Shown: piece after piece, positions 17,476 to 29,351 of the stretch
Layout: every line of letters begins with the position of its first letter
Numbering within the stretch: position 1 is the stretch's first letter
NCBI RefSeq assembly: GCF_026240635.1
Contig: NZ_CP110848.1
Span: 3,119,741 to 3,183,740, forward strand
From: Trichothermofontia sichuanensis B231
GTDB taxonomy: Bacteria; Cyanobacteriota; Cyanobacteriia; B231
Reading direction: 5' to 3'
DNA length: 64,000 bases
Position numbers and translations under genes: made by a program
Notes under the pieces: model-generated
Database searches by the model: none
Seen by the model: the letters and a program-made list of their open reading frames with translations, nothing else
Told to the model about the DNA's origin: nothing

Positions 17476-18933
17476 TTACTTAACAAGGCGATCGTTGGGC
17501 AACCCCCAGGGTCCAAATTGCCGGGTACCAGCGGCAACGGGGACAATCGGTTCAGGCGAGGGGGTGACTGGGCGACCCAGCTTACCATCCAGGAGGGTTT
17601 CCAAGGCTGGCAGTAAGCGGTTGACTTGACGGGCGCGGATCAATACATCCCACATAGGTTCCAGTTTTTTCCAGGCTCCGGCGTAGAGGAGATGCCGAAG
17701 GCGATCGCGCCATTGCTCCTTGACCCAAGCCCCCTGGACAATATGGGACCACCGATAAAACTGCTCATAGGCCCGCCAATACCCCGCTTCCAGGACTTCG
17801 GGACGCATCTTCAGCGGTTGAAACACGGTATGGCGCGTATCGTAGAGATCCCAATTGGTATGTAAAAGGCGCTGCTGGGCCTGGATGCGATCGTAGAGGG
17901 CGGTCCCTGGATAGGGGGTCAAAATATGAAACGTGGCGGTTTCAATACCCTGTTGGACGGCCCACTCAACCGTGCGATCGAAGACATCGGGATCATCGTC
18001 ATCCATGCCAAAGACAAAACTGCCGTTAATCATGACCCCACGATCGTGCAGGCAGCGAATGGCTGCCGTGTAATCGCGATTGAGATTGTGGTATTTATGC
18101 TGTTGCCGGAGGTTCGTTGGATTCAGGGTTTCAAACCCAACAAAGAGGCTGCGCAGACCCGCATCCACCGCTTTTTCCAAGATCCCCGGTTGCAGGATCG
18201 ATTGAATCGTCGCCGCCGCCTGCCAAACCCGTCCCATCCCCCGCATTCCCTCGAACAAGGCCGCTGCAAATTGGGGATGGCCAAACAAATGATCGTCGAG
18301 AAAGTACAAATGGCGTCCCGGTAGGCGCTCTATTTCCGCCAGGGCATCGTCCACGGGTTGGGTGTAAAATGACTTGCCACCCTGGTAGAAGGCGTCTTTA
18401 TAACAAAAATCGCAGGCATGGGGGCACCCCCGCGATACCACGATCGAATTGGGAATCAGGTACAGGTGTCGCTTAATCAAATCCCGACGGATGGGCGGCA
18501 CCCCCACCAAACTGCGAATTTTTGATTGGTACATCGGGGCTGGCTGTCCGGCCCGAAAATCCCGTAAAAACTGGGGCCAGGTATCCTCACCAGGGCCGAG
18601 AAAAATCGTATCGGCATGGGCCTGGGCTTCCGTGGGCAACGCCGTCACATGGAGACCGCCCAGGCAGACATAGGCTCCCCGTTGCCGGTAGTGATCGGCC
18701 AATTCATAGGCATGGTAAGCCGAGGTGATATAAACCTGAATCACCACCAGGTCAGGTTCATCGTCCAGGTTCAACCTCTCCACGTGTTCGTCCTGGAGAT
18801 CAATCTCATCCGTGGGGTCGAAAAAACTGGCGATCGTGGCCAACCCCAGGGGCGGGAATAGGGAATACTTAATCGGTCGCCAGAAGGGGCTGAGCGCTTC
18901 CGTCAAAGCGGGCAAAATCATTTTGACCTTCAT
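17476..18933 (-). CDS. B12-binding-domain radical SAM protein
   Basis: Start ATG 18933 (MKVKMILPAL, with GGGAGCAT before it) gives 485 residues. Residues 1-130 form a cobalamin-binding-like domain (PPLGLATIASFF, VVIQVYITSAYHAYELAD, CLGGLHVT). The radical SAM cluster motif is Cys170-x3-Cys174-x2-Cys177 in SRGCPHACDFC. A strand-rich core (HLYFLDDHLFG, GSFVFGMDDDDP, TFHILTPYPGT) and a C-terminal helical domain follow. Members methylate or rearrange unactivated carbons in cofactor, lipid or pigment pathways. The substrate is not deducible; the neighbours are not functionally related. It is divergent from the helicase-like gene. Confidence 0.88.
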   Translation of the reverse strand: MKVKMILPALTEALSPFWRPIKYSLFPPLGLATIASFFDPTDEIDLQDEHVERLNLDDEPDLVVIQVYITSAYHAYELADHYRQRGAYVCLGGLHVTALPTEAQAHADTIFLGPGEDTWPQFLRDFRAGQPAPMYQSKIRSLVGVPPIRRDLIKRHLYLIPNSIVVSRGCPHACDFCYKDAFYQGGKSFYTQPVDDALAEIERLPGRHLYFLDDHLFGHPQFAAALFEGMRGMGRVWQAAATIQSILQPGILEKAVDAGLRSLFVGFETLNPTNLRQQHKYHNLNRDYTAAIRCLHDRGVMINGSFVFGMDDDDPDVFDRTVEWAVQQGIETATFHILTPYPGTALYDRIQAQQRLLHTNWDLYDTRHTVFQPLKMRPEVLEAGYWRAYEQFYRWSHIVQGAWVKEQWRDRLRHLLYAGAWKKLEPMWDVLIRARQVNRLLPALETLLDGKLGRPVTPSPEPIVPVAAGTRQFGPWGLPNDRLVK

Positions 18934-19156
18934 GGCTATGCTCCCGATGCCTTTCTCCCCAGTGTAGGGGAGAACCCCCAATCGCCCATGAGCAGATCTA
19001 CACCCTCCGCGATCGCCCACTGATCCCCGATCGCCACCAATCGCACCGTGTCCGTCGGAGTAATTCGGCTAGAGTTAAGAAGGAAGTTGTTCGGCAATCC
19101 CGTTGCCGCCAACTGACTCCTGTGGTCTCGCCGTGGTCATCCGGCCACCCCTGTCT

Positions 19157-20764
19157 GTGATTGAAGCCGATGTTCACCAGCAACTCCATGCGTTCCTGCG
19201 GGCGCAGGGAGATACCCAATGGCCCCACCATCTGACGGTGGCCCGGCTGGTGGCGCGGGCATTACGGCTGGGCAGTCATGCGCTCCTCCAGGCAGGCGCA
19301 CCCGCTGGCGATCATGGCCACTACCGCATTAGCTATCTGGCCTCAGCCTTGATCTGGCCCGGTCCCGTCATCCTGGTCGCCCCGCTGGAAACCCAACAGC
19401 GCTTGCTGCACGTGGAAATTCCCCGCCTCCAAGCCTGGTTGGGATTATCTAAAGCCATTTGGCAGGGCGATCGCTGGCCGCAAACTCAGGTTGACGGGTT
19501 ACTCCTCACCACCCCCGCTGCCTGGTTAACCGATCGCCTATTTGAGACCGACGCCTTTCCCCCCCAGATCCCGACCATTATCGATGGCATTGACGATCTC
19601 GAAACCTGGACTCGGCAACAGTTACAGGTCGATCTAGAGCCTGCCGATTGGCGATCGCTAGCCTTGGCGCAACCCGCTGCCCGCGATCGCATCCGGGATA
19701 CCCAAGTGCAATTGACCCATCTCCTGTTTCAGCATCCCCCCAACCCCTACGGATGTTACCTGCTGGAGGGGGAAGAACAGGTCTTGTTAGAAGATCTCTT
19801 CTGGGACCTGCACCAGATGGGGAGTTACAACCCCAGCCAACTGCTCACCCTTGATCCCAGCCAAAATCCACCGCTGCCCGTGCTGCCCGATCGGGTCCAG
19901 GTCTCGACTAGCCTGCCGCCCTCCTGGCAGCGCTTTTGGCACCAAATCCAACAACCCCATACCCTGACCTGGGTAACCCTCCACCGTGAGCAGGGGCAAT
20001 TTTCCCTCCACTGCGCCCCCATCCAGATTGCCCCCGCCCTCGCCCCCATCTGGTCGCAACAACCCGTGATTTTGATTAGCGGCGCGATCGACCAGCAACC
20101 GGAGACCGGCACCTATGGCCAGCGCCTCGGTCTACCGGAGATGACCACCGTCAAATTTTCCCCCGATCGCCAGCGCGAACAAATTTATCTCTATTTGCCA
20201 GAGGGCCTACCTACGCCCAACACCCGCGAATTCCAACCCGCCCTGCTCCACGAGCTACGCAAACTCCTGACCCTCCAGGCCACCACCCAGGGGATCAGCG
20301 TCCTCCTCATTGGCGATCTACCCCTCAAGGCCCAGATCGGCTCCCAACTTGCCGCTGAATTTGGCTCCCGCGTCCAGGTAGAACGAACCTGCCTAGAGAG
20401 CAACGGCATCCTGGTCACCGGCTGGGAATTCTGGCGGCAGCAGCAACGGGTTTTCCCCGCCCCCCACCTAATGGCGATCGCCACCCTGCCGATCCCCTCG
20501 CTTGAACATCCCCTGGTCGCCGCCCAGGTAGCCGACTATAAGCGTCAAAAACAAGACTGGTTCCGCCTATATCTCCTGCCCACCGCCTTGGCCGACCTGC
20601 AACGGGCCATCACCCCCCTGCGCGAATCCCAGGGGATCGTCGCCCTGCTCGACAGCCGCGTCGTGCGGCGCACCTATGGCCAGCAGGTGTTAGCCGCCCT
20701 CAGTCCCTTTGCCCGCCTGAATTACCTAGATCCCGACCTATTTTTGGCCAACGGCGGACCCTAA
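19157..20764 (+). CDS. DinG-like helicase-family protein with degenerate ATPase motifs
   Basis: The GTG at 19157 (VIEADVHQQLHAFLRAQG) fits homologous starts better than the upstream TTG at 19103; it gives 535 residues. The protein aligns by pattern with cyanobacterial proteins labelled ATP-dependent DNA helicase: SALIWPGPVILVAP where motif Ia lies, IIDGIDDLETW in place of a DEAH box, and a C-terminal IVALLDSRVVRRTYGQQVLAAL like the DinG/helicase_C_2 end. I see no Walker A (GxGKT/S), so ATPase activity is doubtful. It may be a structural derivative. It is divergently transcribed from the radical SAM gene. Confidence 0.65.
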   Translation: MIEADVHQQLHAFLRAQGDTQWPHHLTVARLVARALRLGSHALLQAGAPAGDHGHYRISYLASALIWPGPVILVAPLETQQRLLHVEIPRLQAWLGLSKAIWQGDRWPQTQVDGLLLTTPAAWLTDRLFETDAFPPQIPTIIDGIDDLETWTRQQLQVDLEPADWRSLALAQPAARDRIRDTQVQLTHLLFQHPPNPYGCYLLEGEEQVLLEDLFWDLHQMGSYNPSQLLTLDPSQNPPLPVLPDRVQVSTSLPPSWQRFWHQIQQPHTLTWVTLHREQGQFSLHCAPIQIAPALAPIWSQQPVILISGAIDQQPETGTYGQRLGLPEMTTVKFSPDRQREQIYLYLPEGLPTPNTREFQPALLHELRKLLTLQATTQGISVLLIGDLPLKAQIGSQLAAEFGSRVQVERTCLESNGILVTGWEFWRQQQRVFPAPHLMAIATLPIPSLEHPLVAAQVADYKRQKQDWFRLYLLPTALADLQRAITPLRESQGIVALLDSRVVRRTYGQQVLAALSPFARLNYLDPDLFLANGGP

Positions 20765-20921
20765 CAGTTCCAGAACTGAGAGGTCGACAGAGCCGTTGCG
20801 GCGGCTGGGGAGGCGCTGTGCCAGCCCCAGGGACTGGCGGCTGCCACCTGACACCTTCGGGTATTCAAAGCGGTATCCTTAAATAAAATTAATCACAGGA
20901 TCACACACCGAGAAAAAATAT

Positions 20922-21134
20922 ATGGGTGAAGCCAAACGCCGCAAACAAGCCCTGGGTGAAAAGTACGGCACCGAGGCCAACATCCTTCCCTGGCTACCGA
21001 TCAAGAAAAGCCAGGCAGAGCAATTTATGAAATGGACTACCCAGGGCAGTTGGATTGGGATTGGCCTGCTGGTGGTGATCTGGGTAACGGTTCGCTTCAT
21101 TGGCCCCGCCTTGGGTTGGTGGGAACTCAACTAG
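20922..21134 (+). CDS. DUF2839 family small membrane protein
   Basis: The 70 residues begin MGEAKRRKQALGEKYG, the family signature, and end with a single membrane helix (WIGIGLLVVIWVTVRFIGP). DUF2839 is cyanobacterial and plastid-lineage specific, with unknown function and a probable thylakoid or plasma-membrane location. The basic N-terminus should stay in the cytoplasm. No clear ribosome-binding site is visible. Confidence 0.92.
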   Translation: MGEAKRRKQALGEKYGTEANILPWLPIKKSQAEQFMKWTTQGSWIGIGLLVVIWVTVRFIGPALGWWELN

Positions 21135-21721
21135 CCCCTCCTCCCTAGCAATCACGAGTGGGAGTTCAAGACTAGTCAGGCAAGCGAAGCAGTTCTAGCA
21201 GGGCCTGCCGTTGCAGTTTTACTGTGCGTAGGCGTCTAGCTGCCCCCTGAAGCCATCCTTGTTGGCCTTTTCAATCGCTTCTGACTGAGATAATAGCCCC
21301 CTGCGGGCCACTGCCTGACTCCTGCGATCGCCAGCAGCGCTATCCCTTTTCGGTACTCAATGGTTTTTCTTATAGATTAGATAACTTATTTAAATAAACT
21401 GACAAGATCAGCATCACCAGAAGTTGGGCAAGCTAGATTGAGTGCATAGGCGTGTGGTGTCAAGGCGCGCAATCTTCTCCAGAGCCATGCCAGAGCCATC
21501 TTGCAATTGTGGCTTTAGACACTGCCAGCAGACAGGAGATTCGTTAGGCTGGATGAAGCTATCAGGCAGAAAAGCCGTAGCATGCTCGGCTTTCAGGAGG
21601 CGCAAACTGGTCTGTAATTGGCATCGTGAGACCTCGTAAGCGTATTCATACGGCTGATGAGAAAAATCTTAAAAAACTATAAAAAAGATTAAAATTGAGT
21701 GTGGTGATTGGAGGTTATGGT
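21135..21721. other. Intergenic, no gene seen
   Basis: About 590 bases. The last 60 are A-rich with TATAAAA-like sequence, probably the DUF1815 promoter. GGAGG at 21710 is the ribosome-binding site for the GTG at 21722. Short ORFs on both strands here lack any recognisable motif. Confidence 0.6.
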
Positions 21722-22060
21722 GTGTTTCTTCGACTTGCAGAGCAGCACCGTCGGTTTGTTCAAGACTTAGTGATGAGCCTCCAGGCCCTAGCAACGGTTC
21801 TGGAACGCCAGGGATATGTGGCCTCGTGCTATACCTGCGGTGGACAACTGAGCAGTGCATCGTTCATGGTCAGCCTGGGAGATAGTCATCTGATTCGGTT
21901 CATTGTGTCCGACTATGGCATTACCTGGACGGAAATGCGCGACGATCGCGAATTAATGAAGCTGGAGGGGGCAGAAGCCATCAGCCAGTTACAAGAACTC
22001 GCCAATGTGGTCAAATTCCACATCCAGCCCGCTGAGTATCAACTGGCGATCACCCACTGA
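21722..22060 (+). CDS. DUF1815 family protein
   Basis: The GTG at 21722 has GGAGG at the right spacing and yields the typical family start, VFLRLAEQHRRFVQDLVMSL; the TTG at 21695 is rejected. The 112 residues include the conserved YVASCYTCGG and FIVSDYGITWTEMRDD. DUF1815 is a cyanobacterial family of unknown function with a CYTCGG motif that may bind metal or form a disulfide. It is a stand-alone gene. Confidence 0.9.
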   Translation: MFLRLAEQHRRFVQDLVMSLQALATVLERQGYVASCYTCGGQLSSASFMVSLGDSHLIRFIVSDYGITWTEMRDDRELMKLEGAEAISQLQELANVVKFHIQPAEYQLAITH

Positions 22061-22113
22061 AGGGGGAAAACTGGTATGGGCTGAAAGGCTAGGGTTGGTT
22101 CGGGGAGCCCCCT

Positions 22114-22812
22114 TTAGCCGTTGCCATAGACAGGAACCGCAGCCCCCCGCAGATCCCGCGCCGCCTCGGATGCCAGGAAGCAGATCGTTTCGGCCAGGGA
22201 TTCTGGCTTGACCCACTGGTCAGCATTGGCCGATCCCATTGCTTCCCGATTGGCAGGGGTATCGATCGTGCCGGGTAGCACCACATTAGCCGTAATATCC
22301 ATCCCCTTCGTTTCCTGGGCGATCGCCTGGGTTAACGCCACAACTCCTGCTTTGGCCGCACTGTAGGCTGCTTGCTGGGCACCCGGTTGCACCGCCCCCC
22401 GCGAACTAATGGTAACAATGCGCCCATAGCCCTGTTGTCGCATTCGCCGCAGACAATGCTTGCAGGTTAGGAAGGTGGTCGTAAGGTTAATTGTAAAACT
22501 CTGCTGCCAGTCGTCTAGGCTAAGTTCATGTACGGGTTGCATGGAAAAGCCCCCAACCAGGTGAATGAGGACATCCACGCGCTCCATCCCATCCACCAGA
22601 GTAGCGATGCCAGCTTCGTCCGTTAAATCTAATTCGACAAAGTGCACCCGCGATCGCGCTGCTGGGGACAAAATCCCTTTTAAGCGTTCTACTTCATAGT
22701 GTTGGCGATAGGGGATGGTCACCGAGGCTGCCCCCTGACGCAGAACAGCGGGCGTGACGCCCATGCCGAGACCACCGGCTCCCCCTGTCAGTAAAACGTG
22801 TCGATTATTCAT
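22114..22812 (-). CDS. Short-chain dehydrogenase/reductase (FabG-like)
   Basis: Start ATG 22812 (MNNRHVLLTGGAGGLG) gives 232 residues. The Rossmann cofactor motif TGGAGGLGMG, the active-site Ser in TISSRG and Tyr-x3-Lys in YSAAK are all present, with LPGTIDTPAN near the C-terminus. It should be an NAD(P)H-dependent reductase of a ketone or 3-oxoacyl substrate. A Tyr-Arg (PYRQHYEVERL) follows the second strand, weakly favouring NADPH. The substrate is unknown. It is divergent from eno, with 263 bases between starts. Confidence 0.9.
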   Translation of the reverse strand: MNNRHVLLTGGAGGLGMGVTPAVLRQGAASVTIPYRQHYEVERLKGILSPAARSRVHFVELDLTDEAGIATLVDGMERVDVLIHLVGGFSMQPVHELSLDDWQQSFTINLTTTFLTCKHCLRRMRQQGYGRIVTISSRGAVQPGAQQAAYSAAKAGVVALTQAIAQETKGMDITANVVLPGTIDTPANREAMGSANADQWVKPESLAETICFLASEAARDLRGAAVPVYGNG

Positions 22813-23063
22813 GCTTAGGGTGTTTGGCGTTTGCATATAGCAACAACTGTTACTCTCTGCTACTCTACGGCATGGCTTTAACCACAATTCTTAAAAATAT
22901 GTAAGCCCTGCGTTGAAGCCTCCATCAACACTAGACTGAGTGGCTCCTAAACCAGATCCCAAAAAAATCTTGGTGAAGCGGCGACTGACTGGACAGGAAC
23001 AGCGTAGGGTGTTAGAAAACGGAGCGCTGATCACCCGGCTGATGGTGTTCCTGAGCACCCTAA

Positions 23064-24365
<1,302 letters not shown>

Positions 24366-24707
24366 GGCTAAATCGATCGACTTAATTAAACTGAAGAGCC
24401 TGCGATTGCCCTCACCCCCAGCCCCTCTCTCAGAACGGGCGAGGGGAGCAAGATTGGTCTTTCCCATCCCAGCTTGGGACAAGGGGTTAGGGGATGAGGG
24501 GCTTTGGTTTAATAACACCCGCCGACTGACTGCTGACTCGCCAGTTTACAGGGATATTCAACAGGTATATTCACACGGTTAATCCTGATCAGGGTGGACG
24601 AGTCTCGTCACAGCCATTAAATTAGGTCAAGTTTAAGGGGACAGCCCCGTGCTTGTCTCCCTTTAGGGGTGCCGAACCCACGGTGTGAGAAGTAAACGAG
24701 GTGAAGC
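24366..24707. other. Intergenic with a G/C-rich repeat stretch
   Basis: 24400-24500 holds a CTCACCCCCAGCCCCTCTC ... AGGGGATGAGGGG arrangement that can fold back on itself and resembles the cores of the other dispersed repeats in the window. The last 100 bases are the ftsX upstream region. No gene was seen. Confidence 0.55.
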
Positions 24708-25622
24708 GTGCTAGAAGCCCTGACCCGACTGGATTACCTGTTGCGCGAAACTTGGCTGGGGTTGCGGCGGGGCGGCTGGATGAATTGGGCTGCGATCAGT
24801 ACGGTGACAATTCTGTTGTTCCTATTTGGCAGCGGTCTACAAACCTCCTGGCATTTGGAGCGACTGGTCAACCAATTTGGGAACCAACTGGAGGTATCGG
24901 TGTTCCTGAAACCGGGGGCCTTAGCAGATGAAATTGTCCCGATCGTCCGGGAGATGCCCGAAGTGGCCAATTTGGAGATTGTCTCGAAGGAGCAAGCCTG
25001 GGAAACTCTGATTAGGGAACTGGGCCTGTCTGATATTCGCGGCGCAACGGCACAACTGAGCGGGAATCCCCTGGTCGACGAACTCAAGGTCTTAGCTCGT
25101 AATCCTGATACGGTTCCGGCTTTGGTCGATCGCCTCCAGAACCTCCCTGGCGTTGAAGCGGTGCAATACCTACCCGAAGTGCTTCAGCGTCTGCGGGAAC
25201 TGAATCAGGGCTTAAATTGGGTGAGTTTGACCATCACGACATTGCTGACGGGTAGTGCGATCGCGGTGATTATGACGACGATTCGGCTGATTGTCCTGGC
25301 CCGCGATCGCGAGATTGAAATTATGCAACTGGTGGGGGCGACCCGCGCCTGGATTTACTTGCCCTTTCTATTCCAGGGGATTGCCTTTGGGGTGGCGGGA
25401 GCCATGATTGCCTGGGTATTGTTGGGTACGTTCCAGCAAACCCTGGGGAATTTACTGGCAGGACAACCTGACTTTATTCGCTTTCTCTTCAGTCAGGGGT
25501 CAGGCCGGGGGAGTCTACACGCCCTGCCCGATTTTGTGCTGTTGCCGCTGATTTTGATCAGCTTTGGCAGTGTCATCGGCCTGACGGGCAGCTTTTTTGC
25601 TGTTCAGCGATCGGTGCGTTGA
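24708..25622 (+). CDS. ftsX: Cell-division permease FtsX
   Basis: The 304 residues start at GTG 24708. The first membrane helix is near residues 27-48 (AISTVTILLFLFGSGLQ), followed by an extracytoplasmic domain (VSVFLKPGALADEIVPIV, KEQAWETLIREL) and three C-terminal helices, the FtsX topology. FtsX pairs with the FtsE ATPase to control peptidoglycan hydrolases at the septum. ftsX comes before ftsE, 25 bases apart on the same strand, the reverse of the order in most bacteria. Confidence 0.95.
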   Translation: MLEALTRLDYLLRETWLGLRRGGWMNWAAISTVTILLFLFGSGLQTSWHLERLVNQFGNQLEVSVFLKPGALADEIVPIVREMPEVANLEIVSKEQAWETLIRELGLSDIRGATAQLSGNPLVDELKVLARNPDTVPALVDRLQNLPGVEAVQYLPEVLQRLRELNQGLNWVSLTITTLLTGSAIAVIMTTIRLIVLARDREIEIMQLVGATRAWIYLPFLFQGIAFGVAGAMIAWVLLGTFQQTLGNLLAGQPDFIRFLFSQGSGRGSLHALPDFVLLPLILISFGSVIGLTGSFFAVQRSVR

Positions 25623-25647
25623 TCGGTTTCGTTAATTGAGTTCGTTA

Positions 25648-26499
25648 ATGTTGAATACCCACGACCCCATGAGACCTGCACCTGTGAAATCCCCTCCCGT
25701 CTCTGCATCCACGCCGTCATTAACCGCGTCCTCAGTAGCCCCCTCCCCTGCTATTGCGCCGAATCCTGTGCCCCCCGATCCGGTGGCCTCAAATCCAGAC
25801 ACACCGCCAACACCGGCAGCGACCACGCCCCCTGCGCCGATTATTCAACTCAAGGGCGTCACCAAGGTATATAGCAATGGCAGCTATGGTCTGAATCAGG
25901 TCAATCTGGCGGTCAAACGGGGGAGTTTCCTCTTTATTACCGGTCCCTCTGGGTCGGGCAAAACCACTTTTCTCAAGCTCCTCTACGGTGCAGAACAGCC
26001 CACCCACGGCGATGTCATTATCGATGGGATTCACCTGAACCAGTTACGGGGCGATCGCTTGGCCCGGTTTCGGCGGCGCTTGGGGATCGTATTCCAGGAC
26101 TATAAGCTAATTCCCCGACGCACGGTTGCCGAGAATGTGGCATTTGCGCTCTGGGCACAGGGCTTTTCCCGCCAGGAGATCGATCGCCGGTTAGGGCCAA
26201 CCCTGCGGATGGTGGGGTTAGCCAACAAAGCCGATTGTTTCCCGGAGCAGTTGTCCGGCGGCGAGCAGCAACGGGTAAGCCTAGCACGGGCGATCGTCGG
26301 CACACCGCCTTTACTACTAGCCGATGAACCCACGGGCAATCTGGACCCCGATAATTCCCTCCAAGTCCTCAAAATTCTGCGCAAGCTCAATTCCTTTGGC
26401 ATCACGATTCTCGTGACCACCCATGATGAACAATTAGTGCGCCTATCCAACTGTCCAGTGATTCAGATCCATCGGGGGCGCTTATCCCACTTACGTTAA
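25648..26499 (+). CDS. ftsE: Cell-division ATP-binding protein FtsE with Pro-rich N-terminal extension
   Basis: The ATG at 25648 is chosen over a TTG at 25636. The ABC ATPase core begins near residue 62 (IIQLKGVTKVYSNG) with Walker A GPSGSGKT, signature LSGGEQQRVSLARAI and Walker B LLLADEPTGNLD. It hydrolyses ATP to drive FtsX. Some 60 extra N-terminal residues rich in Pro, Ala, Ser and Thr precede the core. The standard FtsE has no such tail, and its role is unknown. An internal start is possible but none with a good ribosome site is obvious. Confidence 0.93.
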   Translation: MLNTHDPMRPAPVKSPPVSASTPSLTASSVAPSPAIAPNPVPPDPVASNPDTPPTPAATTPPAPIIQLKGVTKVYSNGSYGLNQVNLAVKRGSFLFITGPSGSGKTTFLKLLYGAEQPTHGDVIIDGIHLNQLRGDRLARFRRRLGIVFQDYKLIPRRTVAENVAFALWAQGFSRQEIDRRLGPTLRMVGLANKADCFPEQLSGGEQQRVSLARAIVGTPPLLLADEPTGNLDPDNSLQVLKILRKLNSFGITILVTTHDEQLVRLSNCPVIQIHRGRLSHLR

Positions 26500-26525
26500 A
26501 CGCCAGTCAGCAATGGGCAAGCAAT

Positions 26526-27170
26526 ATGAAAAGGATGTTACAGGCTATCCTAATCCTCTCCATTTTATTCGGTGGTACTTTGGCCCAAGGGGAAGAACTA
26601 CCACGATTTGAAGATTATGAAGTTTCATCATATCGTGGAGCCATTCACCCTCCTAAATGGATTCGCGGTTCTTCTGGGATTTTGGGGTAAGCAGTATCAG
26701 CAGCTACAAATAAACGATCGCAAATGCTGAGTTTATGGTGGGGGCGCTACGCGCCCCCACCATAAACTCAGAAGAGCCGGATTCGCCATGTTGGTGACAA
26801 CGAGTGGAGAGATAATTTTGGCAAACTGGTTGCACCACCTGAAATCAACTTTGCTGGGAGGTATTTTATGGCTCTGCATAGTTGCGGAACGGGCTGTAGC
26901 TATTACACGCTGACTGACTTATCATCAGGACGTGATCTGGATGTGCTGAACGAGTTTTCTTCTAGTGATATGCGTCGGCAGACAAGCGACGAACCTGAGT
27001 TTATAGAATCTAGACAACTGTTTAGCCAACCGAACAGCAAAATGCTGGTCGTACAATATCATGTCACCTTAAGGGAAGGGGGTACAGAATGTCGTGAACG
27101 TACCTTTATCTTTGAAGATAGAAGGCTCAAGCCAATAAACCGTACCCATCAGGGGTGTAGAGAGTTTTAG
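26526..27170 (+). pseudogene. Secreted protein gene split by a hairpin element
   Basis: The 5' part (26526-26690) encodes a signal peptide (MKRMLQAILILSILFGGTLA) and PRFEDYEVSSYRGAIHPPKW, then stops. After about 85 bases of hairpin element the same kind of protein resumes in a matching frame: RIRHVGDNEWRDNFGK, PEINFAGRYFMALHSCGTGC, and a C-terminus with two cysteines. The two halves together resemble a known family of small secreted proteins with a G-P-N-F-A-G-H-Y and GCGT-C motif. The gene is therefore interrupted and probably inactive; the family function is unknown. The final stop is at 27168-27170. Confidence 0.8.
26727..26771. repeat. 45-nt perfect hairpin element
   Basis: A 21-bp perfect stem (CTGAGTTTATGGTGGGGGCGC) with loop TAC is followed by AAGAGCCGG. 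A related hairpin with two mismatches is at 48906-48950. Its flanks, together with this core, interrupt the secreted-protein gene. Confidence 0.92.
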
Positions 27171-27196
27171 TTGACAGTTGTCAACGCCAACGTAGA

Positions 27197-28018
27197 TCAA
27201 CCCAAGGTATCTGGGTCGATTCCCAATTCCCGTAGTTGAGCCGCTAGGCGATCGGCGCGTTGGCGTTCCTGTTCGGCCCGTTGGCGTTCCTGTTCAGCGC
27301 GTTGGCGTTCCTGCTCGGCCCGTTGGCGTTCCTGCTCGGCCCGCTCTTCCCCTGTCAGCAGTAAATTCCCCGCTTCATCCCACCAGCGTAGCCACGGTAA
27401 CGCCATGCCCTCGTAGACCCCCTGCCAAATCCCTAGCTCAACCCGCATCGGTGGAATCGGGTAATGACCCCGATCGTTGGCTGGCACCCGTTGATAGTGC
27501 CCCGCCACTAACTCATAAAGTTCCACACTGGCCTTGGTCACTTCATAAATGCCGTAGTAGGGAATCCGAATCGCCTGCTCATACACCCAAAACTTACCCG
27601 GCTTGCGATCGCTATCGATAATTGCCGAAGGGGGCGTAGTATCCCGTTCCTCACTGCCATCCCCCGATACAAATTCCAGGGCAATCAGCGGCGCAACATA
27701 TTCCTGCCAAAGCACATAGGAGCGGCGGAACTGACCGTTAAGCATCGGGGGAACGTTCGGCACGTAAAACCAATCGGGGCACTCAGCCCCCTTTTGGGGA
27801 GGATCGGTTAGGCGCCAATAGATGCCGCAATCCTGGCCAATGCAAAACTGCTGGTCGGGATGAATTTCATTGAGGACCGGCAGGATGGAACTGGTGAGGA
27901 TAATGCTTTGGGGATGTTCCTGAAAATTTTTCACAAAGGTCCCGTCCGAGTCCGGCAGTTGCGTGTGATCGGGCAGGGCTAACGTTCGCTCAGGGGTCTT
28001 AATCACGGAAATTGTCAC
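27197..28018 (-). CDS. Uma2 family endonuclease-like protein
   Basis: The open frame starts at 28060, but a GTG at 28018 (VTISVIKT, then LALPDHTQLPDSDG) fits the family start. About 200 residues match the PD-(D/E)xK-fold Uma2/DUF820 family, abundant in cyanobacteria: PDWFYVP, APLIALEFVSGDGSEERD, and FWVYEQAIRIPYYGIYEV. The C-terminus is a repeat of ERQRAEQ units forming a coiled coil and ends RELGIDPDTLG. The nuclease role is inferred from fold alone. Tandem ACGATCAAA repeats lie just upstream (28040-28085). Confidence 0.85.
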   Translation of the reverse strand: MTISVIKTPERTLALPDHTQLPDSDGTFVKNFQEHPQSIILTSSILPVLNEIHPDQQFCIGQDCGIYWRLTDPPQKGAECPDWFYVPNVPPMLNGQFRRSYVLWQEYVAPLIALEFVSGDGSEERDTTPPSAIIDSDRKPGKFWVYEQAIRIPYYGIYEVTKASVELYELVAGHYQRVPANDRGHYPIPPMRVELGIWQGVYEGMALPWLRWWDEAGNLLLTGEERAEQERQRAEQERQRAEQERQRAEQERQRADRLAAQLRELGIDPDTLG

Positions 28019-28322
28019 GATCGCCCACCAAATATCAACAACCAAATAACGATCAAACAACGATCAAATAACGATCAAATAACGATTCAAGCGTGGCGGT
28101 TACCTCAGACCATTGCTTTGATTCTAGCCCAGGGAACTGTCTCTCACCGGGTTGAGGGGGTAGGGGGTACGGGTGCGATACCCAAGGCGCAGGACTGGCG
28201 AAGACACCCTCAAGGACTGTAGTGGGAGAGGGACCGGGGAAATACTACCTCCACCAGTCCCTCATTTGAGCGCATTACGCTCCGGAATCTTGCAATTGAT
28301 AGCGATCAGCCTAGCGATCGCC

Positions 28323-29351
<1,029 letters not shown>

